Below are positions 1-6,196 of a stretch of 8,454 bases of DNA, piece by piece. The notes below the pieces were generated by a model, which did not search any database, had not been told where the DNA came from, and saw only the letters and a list, made by a program, of their open reading frames with translations. The stretch's first letter is position 1, and the number at the start of each line of letters is the position of its first letter. Location: contig JAAXVQ010000069.1 of NCBI GenBank assembly GCA_013335425.1, positions 1 through 8,454 on the forward strand. Direction: 5' to 3'. A program made the position numbers and the translations under genes. This DNA is from Candidatus Firestoneibacteriota bacterium. Its GTDB lineage: Bacteria; Oederibacteriota; JAAXVQ01.

Positions 1-708
1 CTGCTTTTGCAGGGTCACGGCCGATTCGGGATCGTGGACCAGCAGGGTGATTTCTCCGGCCCCGGGTGTTTGTCCGAGTTGTTCCAAATCCTGTAAATTA
101 ACCTGGCAGACCGAGGCATCCACGTCCGGGTCGCCGGTCGCGACCGTGCCGACCACCGTGAACATCGCGCTTTTCAAGGAACCGTCGTTACCGATGGCCG
201 TGACGACGACCGGATCGCCGACGCCGATTTTGAGCGTATCGGCCGTGGTTTGGCCGAGCACCATGCCGTTGGCGTCTTCGGCCACAAGATAGCGCCCCGA
301 GGCCGGGTGACGGACATATTTGCAGGCGGCCGGTTCGGTCACCGGGTCAACACCTGTAATGTCCACATTGGCCACGTGCGTGCCCATGGCCAACATGCCT
401 TGGGTGCGCGCCCGCGGCGTGGCGGTTTTTACCTGCGGCAGACCGCGCAGGGAGGCCAGATCTTGGCGCCAATCGCGTAAGCGGAGTTTGGCATCTTGGG
501 CTGCCAACCAGCCTGGGGGAACCAAGCGCAAATGCCCCAGACCGCTTTCGGCCGTAACTCTAAAGAACATATCGACCTTGCCTTGCGACAATCCCAGGGT
601 TATCAGGCAAACTGCGCAACTGACGGCCACGCCCGCCACGCTCAGCAGGGTTCGGCGTTTTTTTCGAGTGAGATTTCTCCAGGCGAAACGGAACGTTGAA
701 TTTTTCAT
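1..708 (-). CDS. FtsX-family ABC transporter permease, 3' end missing (runs off window start)
   Basis: Read leftwards from ATG 708, the frame stays open for 236 codons to base 1, so only the N-terminal part is present. It begins MKNSTFRFAWRNLTRKKRRT, the basic 'R.L.R...RT' lead-in typical of FtsX/LolC/MacB permeases. One membrane helix follows (about residues 20-41), then a periplasmic MacB-core-like domain with 'SGRYLVAEDANGMVLGQTTA' (138-157) and 'LKIGVGDPVVVTA' (159-171). The C-terminal three helices would lie outside the window. The start overlaps the stop of the upstream permease gene by four bases (ATGA, 708-705), which suggests translational coupling. A GGAGG (723-719) lies 10 bases upstream. 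Inference: with its neighbour it forms a heterodimeric permease, and the ATPase should lie further downstream. The family call is firm; the substrate is unknown. Confidence 0.88.
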   Translation of the reverse strand, partial: MKNSTFRFAWRNLTRKKRRTLLSVAGVAVSCAVCLITLGLSQGKVDMFFRVTAESGLGHLRLVPPGWLAAQDAKLRLRDWRQDLASLRGLPQVKTATPRARTQGMLAMGTHVANVDITGVDPVTEPAACKYVRHPASGRYLVAEDANGMVLGQTTADTLKIGVGDPVVVTAIGNDGSLKSAMFTVVGTVATGDPDVDASVCQVNLQDLEQLGQTPGAGEITLLVHDPESAVTLQKQ

Positions 709-1925
709 GACCGCATGGCCTCCAGAGGATTCAGCTTTACGACGCGTTCCGCCGGCCACCAGGAAGCCAGCAGCGCCGTGATTGCCACGCAGAGCACGGA
801 GCGGATGATATCGGAAGGCAGCAGGAAGGGATGCAAAGCCTTGAGGCGGATGCCCATCATGGCAAAATCCTTCAAACCACCGAAAGTAAGCCCGTGGGAG
901 AACTCCCAGGCCACCAAACCGGCTCCTGCCAGTGTGCCCAGCAATACGCCGCTTAAACCCAGGGCGAGAGATTCGTAGATCAGGGTGGTAATCAGACGGC
1001 GGGGGCGACAACCCAAGGCCAAGAGCACGCCGAATTCATGCGTGCGCTCGAACCCGGCCATGAGCATGGTGTTGGCAATGCCGGCAGCGGCCGTAATGAA
1101 AATTAGAACCAGGATGAACCGGTTTTCTTGGGCAAAAGTCTTCAAGAGGGTAGCCAGTTGTGGTTGCAGGGTCTGCCAGGATAATATTTCCAGGCCACGC
1201 AAATCCGGGTCATGACGCAGGGCGGCGATCAAACTCGGCAGCTCAGCCGGTGTCTTGACCCGCAACATGATTTCGTGGACCCCGTCGGGCATACCCAGAA
1301 ACTTTTGAAGCGCGGGTAGGGACATGAGAATGCCTTTGCGGTTCACGGAGTCCAAGGCCGTGGAGACCGTGCCCTTAACCTTGAACAGTCCGCCGGCCGG
1401 AGCCCCGTCTGCGCTTTGGCCGATCAGGGCCAGGGTATCACCGGGTTTGACGCCCATGACTTGGGCCAGGTTGGCCCCCAGCAACACTTCGCCTGAGCCG
1501 GGAAGATCTTTGGGAAGAAAATCTTCCAGTAATCCCTGTGCGTGTATTTCTTTGTCCCAGTCCAATCCGGTAATTAAAGCCGTTTCTCCGTTTTCCTGGA
1601 GCGCGGCCAAAACCGGGGCATAGGCGCGAGGCACCACCTGGTTGATGGCCGGGTTTTTCTCAAGGTGGGTCATCAGGTGGGAGGCCTGGTTGATACTGTT
1701 CCATAGTTCATGTTTTTTCCGATATTGTTCGGCGTGAATCTGAGCGTGTCCGAGCATGGGCCCGGTCACGGCTTCGAAGACCAGGTTTTCATAGCCGTGG
1801 ATGAAGCTCATAAACCAAAGCACCGCCACCTGAGCCAGGAAAATGGCTCCCACGCCCAAGGCCGTGCGTTTGGGGTTGCGTCCCAGGTTCCGAAACGCGA
1901 TGCGCAGATCCGTGGAAAAAGCCAT
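705..1925 (-). CDS. FtsX-family ABC transporter permease (LolC/E- or MacB-like)
   Basis: A 406-residue inner-membrane permease with the four-helix FtsX architecture. In numbering from the chosen start there is one helix near residues 23-43, a large periplasmic domain to about 268, then helices near 270-292, 316-339 and 373-392. The loop after helix 2 reads 'ERTHEFGVLLALG', the classical FtsX-family cytoplasmic motif (ER.REIG.L.ALG), and the C-terminus ends 'KLNPLEAMRS', the usual P-x-EA-R tail. Two in-frame ATGs compete. The one at 1931 abuts the AAAGGA box with no spacer. The one at 1925 has a 6-base spacer and is preferred; the longer form adds only Met-Pro. The gene lies 3' of the LolA-like gene and overlaps the next permease by ATGA. 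Inference: the pair moves a lipid or lipoprotein from the inner membrane with a nearby ATPase. LolC/E assignment is not proven. Confidence 0.92.
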   Translation of the reverse strand: MAFSTDLRIAFRNLGRNPKRTALGVGAIFLAQVAVLWFMSFIHGYENLVFEAVTGPMLGHAQIHAEQYRKKHELWNSINQASHLMTHLEKNPAINQVVPRAYAPVLAALQENGETALITGLDWDKEIHAQGLLEDFLPKDLPGSGEVLLGANLAQVMGVKPGDTLALIGQSADGAPAGGLFKVKGTVSTALDSVNRKGILMSLPALQKFLGMPDGVHEIMLRVKTPAELPSLIAALRHDPDLRGLEILSWQTLQPQLATLLKTFAQENRFILVLIFITAAAGIANTMLMAGFERTHEFGVLLALGCRPRRLITTLIYESLALGLSGVLLGTLAGAGLVAWEFSHGLTFGGLKDFAMMGIRLKALHPFLLPSDIIRSVLCVAITALLASWWPAERVVKLNPLEAMRS

Positions 1926-1931
1926 GGGCAT

Positions 1932-1937
1932 TCCTTT
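1932..1937 (-). promoter_or_regulatory. Ribosome binding site that decides the permease start
   Basis: On the minus strand AAAGGA (1937-1932) directly touches ATG 1931 but stands 6 bases before ATG 1925. Normal spacing therefore favours the second ATG as the real start. Confidence 0.6.
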
Positions 1938-1967
1938 CGTGATTCACCGGGCGTCGCTATGCGTCGC

Positions 1968-2030
1968 GGGCGGACGTGGTGCGTTTCAGGCGGACATTTA
2001 TCGCCGGGCGGACGTGGAAGTCCGCCCCTA
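1968..2030. repeat. Intergenic GC-rich repeat cluster with a perfect 8-bp hairpin
   Basis: The spacer between the LolA-like and permease genes holds GGGCGGACGTGG twice (1968-1979 and 2006-2017), with a decayed third unit GGCGGACATTT between them (1989-1999), giving a step of about 19-21 bp. The last unit forms a perfect hairpin: GGGCGGAC (2006-2013), loop GTGGAA, GTCCGCCC (2020-2027). On the minus strand it reads GTAGGGGCGGACTTCCAC, resembling palindromic repeats scattered through some bacterial genomes. No T-run follows the hairpin on the minus strand, so it is not a standard terminator; it could stabilise the transcript end of the LolA-like gene. A separate short direct repeat, GCGTCGC-TAT-GCGTCGC, lies just left at 1951-1967. 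Confidence 0.65.
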
Positions 2031-2044
2031 CAATAATAATAAAA

Positions 2045-2788
2045 TTATTTTTTTTCCAACCGCGACAGACTGAAGGTGCTCTCGGGTACGCGGGCGCCGT
2101 ATTGGAGGTCGAGGTAGCGGATTTCGGTGACCCGTCCTTCTTCGTCTTCGTTTTTAAAGACCATGTGGGTCGGGACCCGGCGTCCGGAAAATTCCCGCAC
2201 GCTGTCGAAGGTCTGGGTGCGCGCCCGGCGTCCCCGTCGGTCAAAGTATTCCATGCGCAAGGGCAGTTGGGCGCTGTCATCGACCCAGAGACGGATTTTT
2301 TGCCAACGCCCCACGACCCCGGGTTTGGCCGTGCAAAGCACGATCCAGCCTTTGGGTTCGGCCGCGCGGCCTTCCAGGGTCAGAACAAAATCACCGGCAT
2401 AGGAGGATTCTTTAACCAAATCGTCGTTGGTGATGTCCGTGCCCATCCAGGAAGCCAGCATCATCGAAGGAGGGATGCGGATCGTACGGGCAATGTTGGG
2501 CAGGTAGTTCCAAAGGTTGTTGCCGATTTTCAAGGTGGCGTTGCCGGCCTCACGGGCAGGCGCCTCGATGAGAAGCAGGGCTTTTTCACGTCCCCGGCTC
2601 CAGGATTTGATTTGCAGGTGGCGGCTTTGCGGTCCGTTTTGGGCAATGAGTTCCAAGCGGGCGATGCAGGTGTCGGAACGGTAGAGGTCGTCCAAGCGGC
2701 GTGCCAGGGCGCTTAAATCGGGTTCGGTGGCTGCGGCCGAGGGCATTCCCAGGGAGAGTAGAACGGCAAGGGTGAAGAAGGCACGCAT
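2045..2788 (-). CDS. LolA-like outer membrane lipoprotein-sorting protein
   Basis: A 247-residue exported protein. Residues 1-20 (MRAFFTLAVLLSLGMPSAAA) are a typical Sec signal peptide with an A-x-A-type cleavage site, so the mature protein is probably periplasmic. The central stretch 'NNLWNYLPNIARTIRIPP' (90-107) followed by 'WMGTDITNDDLVKES' (114-128) is the hallmark of the LolA_like family annotated as outer membrane lipoprotein-sorting protein. The rest alternates short beta-strand-like segments with basic turns, as expected for a half-barrel that binds lipid chains. The start is secure: GGGAGGT (2800-2794) lies 5 bases before ATG 2788. It is the first gene of a leftward operon with two FtsX permeases, which supports transfer of a lipid or lipoprotein from an ABC exporter. 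It is not a close match to classical LolA, and the cargo is unknown. Confidence 0.88.
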   Translation of the reverse strand: MRAFFTLAVLLSLGMPSAAATEPDLSALARRLDDLYRSDTCIARLELIAQNGPQSRHLQIKSWSRGREKALLLIEAPAREAGNATLKIGNNLWNYLPNIARTIRIPPSMMLASWMGTDITNDDLVKESSYAGDFVLTLEGRAAEPKGWIVLCTAKPGVVGRWQKIRLWVDDSAQLPLRMEYFDRRGRRARTQTFDSVREFSGRRVPTHMVFKNEDEEGRVTEIRYLDLQYGARVPESTFSLSRLEKK

Positions 2789-2820
2789 GGTTGACCTCCC
2801 GGGAATGGGCGGACCGTTTA

Positions 2821-2849
2821 TTGACTAGACCGGGCCAGGATAGCATTAT
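2821..2849 (+). promoter_or_regulatory. Candidate sigma70-type promoter for the rightward hydrolase gene
   Basis: TTGACT (2821-2826), a 17-base spacer, then CATTAT (2844-2849). The -35 matches consensus at 5 of 6 positions and the -10 at 4 of 6. It would give a leader of roughly 90 bases before the hydrolase start at 2945. It overlaps the candidate leftward promoter, so the two could compete. Called by eye only. Confidence 0.4.
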
Positions 2850-2866
2850 CGGTTCAGCAGCGTCAA
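2837..2866 (-). promoter_or_regulatory. Candidate sigma70-type promoter for the leftward LolA-like/permease operon
   Basis: On the minus strand TTGACG (2866-2861) is followed after 18 bases by TATCCT (2842-2837). TG lies one base before the -10 hexamer (2845-2844), giving an extended -10. It lies about 50 bases upstream of the LolA-like start. Called by eye from consensus only. Confidence 0.4.
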
Positions 2867-2929
2867 ATGGAAACGCGGGTGAAAAAAAGCGTCGCATGCA
2901 GGTTGGTTTTATACGATAATGCGCACCTC

Positions 2930-2935
2930 GGAGGT
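2930..2935 (+). promoter_or_regulatory. Ribosome binding site that decides the hydrolase start
   Basis: GGAGGT lies 9 bases before ATG 2945. The more upstream in-frame ATG at 2867 has no Shine-Dalgarno sequence and would put a charged 26-residue stretch ahead of the hydrophobic anchor, so 2945 is chosen. Confidence 0.75.
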
Positions 2936-2944
2936 AGGCTCGCC

Positions 2945-3901
2945 ATGCAACGAAAAATTTTAATCGTATTCGCCGGTTTGGTGGTTTTAGGACTGGGGAA
3001 CTATGCCCTAAACGAAACCCCGCTGCTATTTTCGGAACCGGCTGCGTACACCGTAGCTGATCCGGCGCAATATTTTTCTCCGGCCGTAGCACCGGTTTTT
3101 CAAACCCGGCCGGAACACGACACCCTGATTATTTTTTTTCACGGGTTTCCGGCCTCGCCCCGGGAGTTTCGACTTGTGGCGCAGAGTTTGGCGGGGGAGT
3201 ATGACATAGATGTGCCCCTGTTGCCGGGTTTCGGCACCACGACGGCGGCGGTTAAGCAATCAAACTTTTCCCAATGGCTGGCTTATGCCCGCGCGGAGTA
3301 TTTGAAACAACGCCCCCGCTATGCCCATGTGTATTTATGCGGGCAATCTATGGGTGGAACCCTGGTGCTGCGCCTGGCTGAGACCCTGCTTCCGGAAGAA
3401 ACGCCGACCGGCATCATCGTGCTTTCCACGCCTGTATTTTTAAACAATGTTCTGGGCGCCGGTGTCTACTATGACTGGCGTTTGTATTTTTCGCGGATTC
3501 TTTCTTGGGTCATCTCCGAGCTCCACGTGCAAGAACCTCAGGTGGATCAGGACGGGGCCGAATGGGTCGGTTTCAAGGGCGTGAAATTCTTAAAACAAGT
3601 TCACAGCCTGAAAATGGGCATGCGCCAAACGCGTTTGGCGTTGGGTGAAATCACTGTGCCGGCCCTGATAATGAACGCCCAAGGAGATAAAACCGTACCT
3701 TTTAAAAACGGATTCTATGTGGCCGGACATATCCGTTCCACGATTATCCGTCTGCGCATTTTCGACCTGCGCGCCTGGAAGCATACCCGGCATCTGCTGA
3801 GCATGTACCGGACCACCCGCGGGCAGGTGGTGGAGGAAATCCGCCGTTTTGTTCAAGACGGCAATCACGGTTTTTTACCGGATAAGTCTATGGGGCGGTA
3901 A
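2945..3901 (+). CDS. Membrane-anchored alpha/beta hydrolase (carboxylesterase/lipase-like)
   Basis: A 318-residue serine hydrolase. Residues 4-20 (KILIVFAGLVVLGLGNY) are a hydrophobic N-terminal segment without an obvious cleavage site, so the enzyme is probably anchored in the inner membrane facing the periplasm. The alpha/beta fold is marked by 'LIIFFHGFPASPREF' (61-75), where HGF is the oxyanion-hole motif. The nucleophile elbow GQSMG has Ser135, the likely acid is Asp248 in 'NAQGDKTVP', and the likely base is His283 in 'TRHLLSMY', placed as in Est30-like carboxylesterases. 'VPLLPGFGTT' (90-99) also matches that group. Substrate unknown; a lipid or acyl ester is plausible given the anchor and envelope neighbours. 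It is transcribed rightward from the divergent region, and 73 bases separate it from the RuBisCO-like gene, so sharing a transcript with it is possible but not shown. Confidence 0.88.
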   Translation: MQRKILIVFAGLVVLGLGNYALNETPLLFSEPAAYTVADPAQYFSPAVAPVFQTRPEHDTLIIFFHGFPASPREFRLVAQSLAGEYDIDVPLLPGFGTTTAAVKQSNFSQWLAYARAEYLKQRPRYAHVYLCGQSMGGTLVLRLAETLLPEETPTGIIVLSTPVFLNNVLGAGVYYDWRLYFSRILSWVISELHVQEPQVDQDGAEWVGFKGVKFLKQVHSLKMGMRQTRLALGEITVPALIMNAQGDKTVPFKNGFYVAGHIRSTIIRLRIFDLRAWKHTRHLLSMYRTTRGQVVEEIRRFVQDGNHGFLPDKSMGR

Positions 3902-3926
3902 ATATCTTTTTTTACGGGTGGTTCTT

Positions 3927-3954
3927 GTAGGAGCATAACAGGTCATGCCCCTAC
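3927..3954. repeat. Intergenic palindrome of the GTAGGGGC type
   Basis: The arms GTAGGAGCAT (3927-3936) and ATGCCCCTAC (3945-3954) pair with a single A/C mismatch around the loop AACAGGTC. On the minus strand it opens GTAGGGGCATGACC, the same GTAGGGGC frame as the hairpin at 2006-2030 read on that strand. It is not followed by a T-run on either strand, so it is better seen as a dispersed palindromic repeat than as a terminator. It sits between the hydrolase stop and the RuBisCO-like start. Confidence 0.6.
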
Positions 3955-3974
3955 CGATCAGATGAGGGAACATC

Positions 3975-5159
3975 ATGCCGCATTTAATTGAAATCAGTTA
4001 TGAAATCACACCCGAACAGGGTACCGACATCAAGCGTTTGAGCCGGGAGATCGCCCTGGAACAAACGGTCGAGGTTCCCGACGACGTGGTGGTGGACCCG
4101 GTTATCCGGGACAACGTGGTCGGACGCACGCTCGACATTACGCCCCTGGGAGGCGTCCCGGCGCGCTATCGCGTCGTCATCGGCTACTCGCCGGAAGTCA
4201 CGGGCTACCAACTGCCGCAATTTTTAAATGTTTTGTTCGGTAATATTTCCCTTAAAACCAACATCCGCATTGTTGATTTTCAATTGCCGGAAATATTTTT
4301 CCGGCATTTTCCCGGCCCCAAGGTGGGCGTTGACGGATTACGGCAATGGCTGGGCGTCTATAACCGTCCTCTGGCGGCCACGGCGCTAAAACCCATGGGC
4401 AGCTCACCGCAAACCCTGGCCGAACAGGCCGGGGCTTTTGCCTTGGGAGGCGGAGACATCATCAAAGACGATCACGGTTTGGCGGACCAGTCGTTCTGTC
4501 CCTTTGAAGAGCGGGTCAGCCGTTGCCAGGAAGCCGTGACCCAAGCCAATGCCGTCACCGGGAGCGTTACGCTCTATTTTCCCAATGTGGTGGGGGAGCC
4601 CGAACAAGTGGTGCGTCAGGTTGAATTTGCCCTAAGCGCAGGTGTGCGGGGGATTTTGGTTTCGCCCCTGCTCGTGGGGCCGGGTTTGGTCTCGTTTTTG
4701 TCGCGTAAATATCCCCTGGCGATCATGGCGCATCCCGCTTTCACCGGCACGCACTTTCATGATCGTCGGCATGGCATGACTCCGGCGGTTTTGTTGGGAA
4801 AGGTTTTTCGACTTTTAGGCGCGGATATTTCCGTGTTTCCCAACAGCGGCGGCCGTTTCGGTTTTACGCCCGAAGAGTGTTCGGATTTGGCCGCGGCTTT
4901 GCGGTCCCCCTGGGAAAACCGGCGTGTCGCGTGGCCGGCACCGGCCGGCGGCATGCAGCTCAGCCGCATTGGCGACATGGCGGTTCAGTACGGCCCGGAT
5001 ACGGTTTTGTTGGTCGGTGGAGCCCTGCAGCAAGCAGCGGCCGGAATCACGGAAGGCATTCGGACGTTTCTGCAGGCTATTGAACAACAGTTTCCCGAAC
5101 AACGCCCGGACACGGGCCGATTCACGCCATCCGACGCATTGCCCCGGAGCCGGACTTGA
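3975..5159 (+). CDS. RuBisCO-like protein (form IV), non-carboxylating
   Basis: A 394-residue protein of the RuBisCO large-subunit superfamily: N-terminal alpha/beta domain (about 1-115), then a TIM barrel. Anchors visible are 'VLFGNISLKT' (86-95), 'ATALKPMGSSP' (135-145), 'GGGDIIKDDHGLADQ' (158-172), 'IMAHPAFTGT' (250-259) and 'PAPAGGM' (321-327). Aligned by eye to spinach RuBisCO, N123, K175, K201, D203 and H294 are kept (N90, K139, K164, D166, H253). K177 becomes Met141, E204 becomes His167, R295 becomes Pro254, H327 is lost, K334 becomes Arg294 and S379 becomes Ala324. CO2 fixation is therefore very unlikely. The KDDHGLADQ signature recalls the non-photosynthetic RLP group that includes enzymes assigned to D-apiose catabolism, and not the MtnW enolases; this is from memory. 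No sugar or methionine-salvage genes flank it. GAGG (3964-3967) supports ATG 3975. Its stop overlaps the mtgA start. Confidence 0.9.
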   Translation: MPHLIEISYEITPEQGTDIKRLSREIALEQTVEVPDDVVVDPVIRDNVVGRTLDITPLGGVPARYRVVIGYSPEVTGYQLPQFLNVLFGNISLKTNIRIVDFQLPEIFFRHFPGPKVGVDGLRQWLGVYNRPLAATALKPMGSSPQTLAEQAGAFALGGGDIIKDDHGLADQSFCPFEERVSRCQEAVTQANAVTGSVTLYFPNVVGEPEQVVRQVEFALSAGVRGILVSPLLVGPGLVSFLSRKYPLAIMAHPAFTGTHFHDRRHGMTPAVLLGKVFRLLGADISVFPNSGGRFGFTPEECSDLAAALRSPWENRRVAWPAPAGGMQLSRIGDMAVQYGPDTVLLVGGALQQAAAGITEGIRTFLQAIEQQFPEQRPDTGRFTPSDALPRSRT

Positions 5160-6130
5160 AAGCCCCCGGAAGTCCCATCGGACCGGGGAAAAACCCGGAG
5201 ACCTGGAGAGTTCGGGTGTTTTTTTTCGCCTTGGCCGTACTGGCCATGGAATTGGTGTGGTTGAGTTGGCCTTTCTCCTTGACCTATTTACGCACTCAAA
5301 ATCCCCCGCGAACGAGCATGATGGCGTTTCGGGAAAATCAGGCCCGAGCCTTGCACCGGCCTTATCATATCCGCCAACAGTGGGTACCGCTGGAACGCAT
5401 TTCACCCTTGTTGCAAAAAGCCGTCATTTCCGCCGAGGATGACATGTTTTACCAACACGCAGGCGTGGATTTCAACGATCTTTGGGAGAGCGTAAAGACG
5501 GATTGGAAGCAAAAGCGCTATGTCCGCGGCGGCAGTTCGCTTACGCAGCAGGTGGCCAAGAATCTGTTCCTTTCACCCAAAAAGCAGCTCGCGCGCAAAT
5601 TGAAAGAGCTTTTTTTGGCCTTCCGCTTGGACCATACGCTCGGTAAAAAGCGGGTGCTGGAGATTTATCTGAACATTGCCGAGTGGGGGCCGGGTTTGTT
5701 CGGGGCCGAAGCCGCGGCGCGCACCTATTTTCATAAATCCGCCGCCAATCTGAACTTGGAAGAAGCTTTGAGTTTGGCCGCAGTGCTGCCTTCGCCTCTG
5801 AAACATTCTCCGGTGCAGGGCGGGCGTTATGTGCAATGGCGCAAAGCTTGGATTCTTGATCGGCTGCAACGTTATGGACACCTGCGGTTCAAACCGGTTT
5901 TGGCGCCGCTCGGACCGCCGGATTGGGTGGAATCCGAAGAAACGGATGAAGGCGCCGGTATGCCGGCGGTGGTAGGAGATACGTTAAACGCCGCGAGCGC
6001 GGAGGCGGTCCCCGAACCTACCCTGGAAACTGGGGAAGGCGATGACAACGAAATGCCCGCTATGTTGGGGGCGGCGCCCGCAACCGAGGCGGAAGCGGAA
6101 CCCGAAGCCTTGACATCGACCGCGTTCTAG
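5156..6130 (+). CDS. mtgA: Monofunctional peptidoglycan glycosyltransferase, MtgA-like, with acidic C-terminal tail
   Basis: A GT51 glycosyltransferase that would polymerise lipid II into glycan strands at the periplasmic face of the inner membrane. There is one N-terminal helix (about 19-40). Family motifs follow in order: 'AVISAEDDMFYQHAGVD' with catalytic Glu94, 'RGGSSLTQQVAKNLFLS' (124-140), 'RKLKELFLAFRLD' with the second Glu151, 'KKRVLEIYLNIAEWGPGLFG' (164-183) and 'LAAVLPSP' (207-214). No transpeptidase domain follows, hence monofunctional. At 324 residues it is longer than usual MtgA (about 240) because residues 258-324 form a low-complexity Ala/Glu/Pro tail with 17 acidic and no basic residues. 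The start is a TTG at 5156 overlapping the RLP stop (TTGA), with GGAG 6 bases upstream; a later ATG would cut the membrane helix. The stop TAG lies within the CTAG target of the MITE. Confidence 0.93.
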   Translation: MKAPGSPIGPGKNPETWRVRVFFFALAVLAMELVWLSWPFSLTYLRTQNPPRTSMMAFRENQARALHRPYHIRQQWVPLERISPLLQKAVISAEDDMFYQHAGVDFNDLWESVKTDWKQKRYVRGGSSLTQQVAKNLFLSPKKQLARKLKELFLAFRLDHTLGKKRVLEIYLNIAEWGPGLFGAEAAARTYFHKSAANLNLEEALSLAAVLPSPLKHSPVQGGRYVQWRKAWILDRLQRYGHLRFKPVLAPLGPPDWVESEETDEGAGMPAVVGDTLNAASAEAVPEPTLETGEGDDNEMPAMLGAAPATEAEAEPEALTSTAF

Positions 6131-6157
6131 GAGCCTGTCGGACTTTCTCCTCAGAGA

Positions 6158-6166
6158 TGGTATAAT
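6158..6166 (+). promoter_or_regulatory. Extended -10 promoter box inside the MITE, facing the response regulator
   Basis: TGGTATAAT is a perfect extended -10 (TG-n-TATAAT). No good -35 hexamer lies at the right distance (TCGGAC at 6138-6143 is weak), which extended -10 promoters tolerate. Transcription would start near 6173 and run about 205 bases to the response-regulator start. The AT-rich stretch 6292-6340, with TTTATAT twice ten bases apart (6316-6322 and 6326-6332), could hold the native promoter, but no consensus pair is clear there. Confidence 0.4.
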
Positions 6167-6177
6167 AGCGCCGTTAT

Positions 6178-6196
6178 CCCCCTTTGCAAAAGGGGG
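6178..6196. repeat. CCCCCTTT/AAAGGGGG hairpin inside the MITE
   Basis: A perfect 8-bp stem, CCCCCTTT (6178-6185) with loop GCA and AAAGGGGG (6189-6196). Read on the minus strand it encodes the 'PPFAKG' peptide string familiar from dispersed hairpin repeats. No T-run follows it on either strand, so it is not an intrinsic terminator. Confidence 0.6.

Noticed and set aside
1957..2280. A minus-strand frame ending in a VGADFHVRP-like peptide
   Set aside because: The peptide is only the translation of the GGGCGGAC hairpin repeat, and the rest shadows the LolA-like gene in another frame.
1976..2716. A 246-codon open frame on the plus strand
   Set aside because: It lies entirely antisense to the LolA-like gene, which has a signal peptide, family motifs and a strong ribosome site; the frame is a GC-driven shadow.
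2586..3092. A 168-codon minus-strand frame across the divergent promoter region
   Set aside because: It overlaps the start of two well-supported genes, has no family resemblance and crosses both candidate promoters.
3975..5159. A true CO2-fixing RuBisCO large subunit
   Set aside because: Several essential residues (K177, E204, R295, H327, K334 and S379 equivalents) are replaced, and no phosphoribulokinase or small-subunit gene is nearby.
4815..5405. A 196-codon minus-strand frame
   Set aside because: Antisense to the RuBisCO-like and MtgA genes, both with clear motifs; no recognisable protein features.
6178..6196. The C5T3/A3G5 hairpin as a terminator for mtgA
   Set aside because: No T-run follows on either strand; AAAA follows on the plus strand.
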